From contig JBEAPO010000127.1 in NCBI GenBank assembly GCA_041164425.1, positions 52,691-116,690 on the forward strand: DNA of 64,000 bases, given 5' to 3'. Below the pieces are notes generated by a model, which saw only the letters and a list, made by a program, of their open reading frames with translations, had not been told where the DNA came from and made no database searches. The DNA is from F1-20-MAGs119 sp041164425 (GTDB lineage Bacteria > Actinomycetota > Acidimicrobiia > Acidimicrobiales > Ilumatobacteraceae). Numbering within the stretch: the first letter of the stretch is position 1; the number at the start of each line of letters is the position of its first letter. The translations under genes and the position numbers were made by a program. This document shows positions 63,885 through 64,000 of this stretch, in pieces.

Positions 63885-64000
63885 ATGTCGAAGGCAAAGT
63901 TTGAGCGTACGAAGCCTCACGTGAACATCGGAACGATGGGTCACATTGACCATGGTAAGACGACGTTGACGGCGGCGATCTCCAAGACGTTGGCTGATCG
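63885..64000 (+). CDS. tuf: elongation factor Tu (3' partial)
   Basis: The first 38 codons of EF-Tu are present: MSKAKFERTKPHVNIGTMGH, then IDHGKTT with the P-loop GHIDHGKT, and LTAAISKTLAD. EF-Tu delivers aminoacyl-tRNA to the ribosome as a GTPase. The usual VNIGTIGHVDHGKTT reads GTMGHIDHGKTT here. GGAG lies 9 nt before the ATG. The gene follows tRNA-Thr and tRNA-Met and runs off the right edge of the window. Confidence 0.95.
   Translation, partial: MSKAKFERTKPHVNIGTMGHIDHGKTTLTAAISKTLAD

Noticed and set aside
1..64000. Mobile elements, prophage or genomic island
   Set aside because: No transposase, integrase, recombinase or terminal inverted repeats were seen, and codon and base use look even across the window.

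Overview
The window is a gene-dense, high-GC chromosomal stretch from an aerobic actinobacterium, most likely of the class Acidimicrobiia. This placement is inferred from gene content: mycothiol glycosyltransferase MshA beside a YbjN-like gene, an atypical GlnR regulator, an RsiG-type c-di-GMP anti-sigma factor, a rex-hemACD cluster and a b6-type split cytochrome b. I found no insertion sequence, prophage, CRISPR array or other sign of recent transfer. Coding density is very high. Many genes have a TANNNT box 6-8 nt upstream of the start codon, which suggests that leaderless transcripts are common here.

Region 1 (1-12.2 kb): a partial RidA, a 51-aa membrane peptide, an 8-oxoguanine-deaminase-like enzyme and a TMEM165/GDT1 transporter. 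A nitrogen cluster follows on the minus strand (glnII, glnA, glnR, with a candidate GlnR operator in front of glnII), divergent from glutamine-dependent nadE. Next come an MFS permease, a histidine phosphatase, a MoaD-like protein ending in GGF, RsiG, an XRE regulator, mshA and a YbjN-like protein.

Region 2 (12.2-24.5 kb): proC; a 316-bp intergenic region holding a candidate structured small RNA with a strong terminator; a SAM hydrolase; an acyl-CoA synthetase; and the tetrapyrrole cluster rex-hemA-hemC-hemD-hemB-hemL. A geranylgeranyl-reductase-family flavoprotein (MenJ-like) closes the region.

Region 3 (24.5-45.8 kb): a monoheme cytochrome c divergent from a run of about 20 kb that looks like one transcription unit. 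It encodes a membrane protein, a 2x[4Fe-4S] ferredoxin, a b6-like cytochrome b, a subunit-IV-like protein, a Rieske protein, a diheme cytochrome c, another membrane protein and a complete 14-gene complex I (nuoA-N). Together these would carry electrons from NADH to menaquinone to cytochrome c.

Region 4 (45.8-59.6 kb): ilvA and a glutamine amidotransferase share a tiny divergent promoter. They are followed by a second complex I operon (nuoABCDHIJKLMN) that lacks the NADH module nuoEFG and ends in an overlapping MidA/NDUFAF7-type methyltransferase gene. NuoD2 has the HRG arginine that NDUFAF7 methylates in mitochondria, whereas NuoD1 has Thr there. NuoD2 also has Trp where the quinone-binding Tyr is expected. 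NuoL2 carries a His-rich repeat and a long low-complexity insert. This second complex I with its own methyltransferase is the most interesting system in the window.

Region 5 (59.6-64 kb): a TetR regulator divergent from acetyl-CoA synthetase, YajQ, tRNA-Tyr, a GNAT acetyltransferase, tRNA-Thr, tRNA-Met and the start of tuf.
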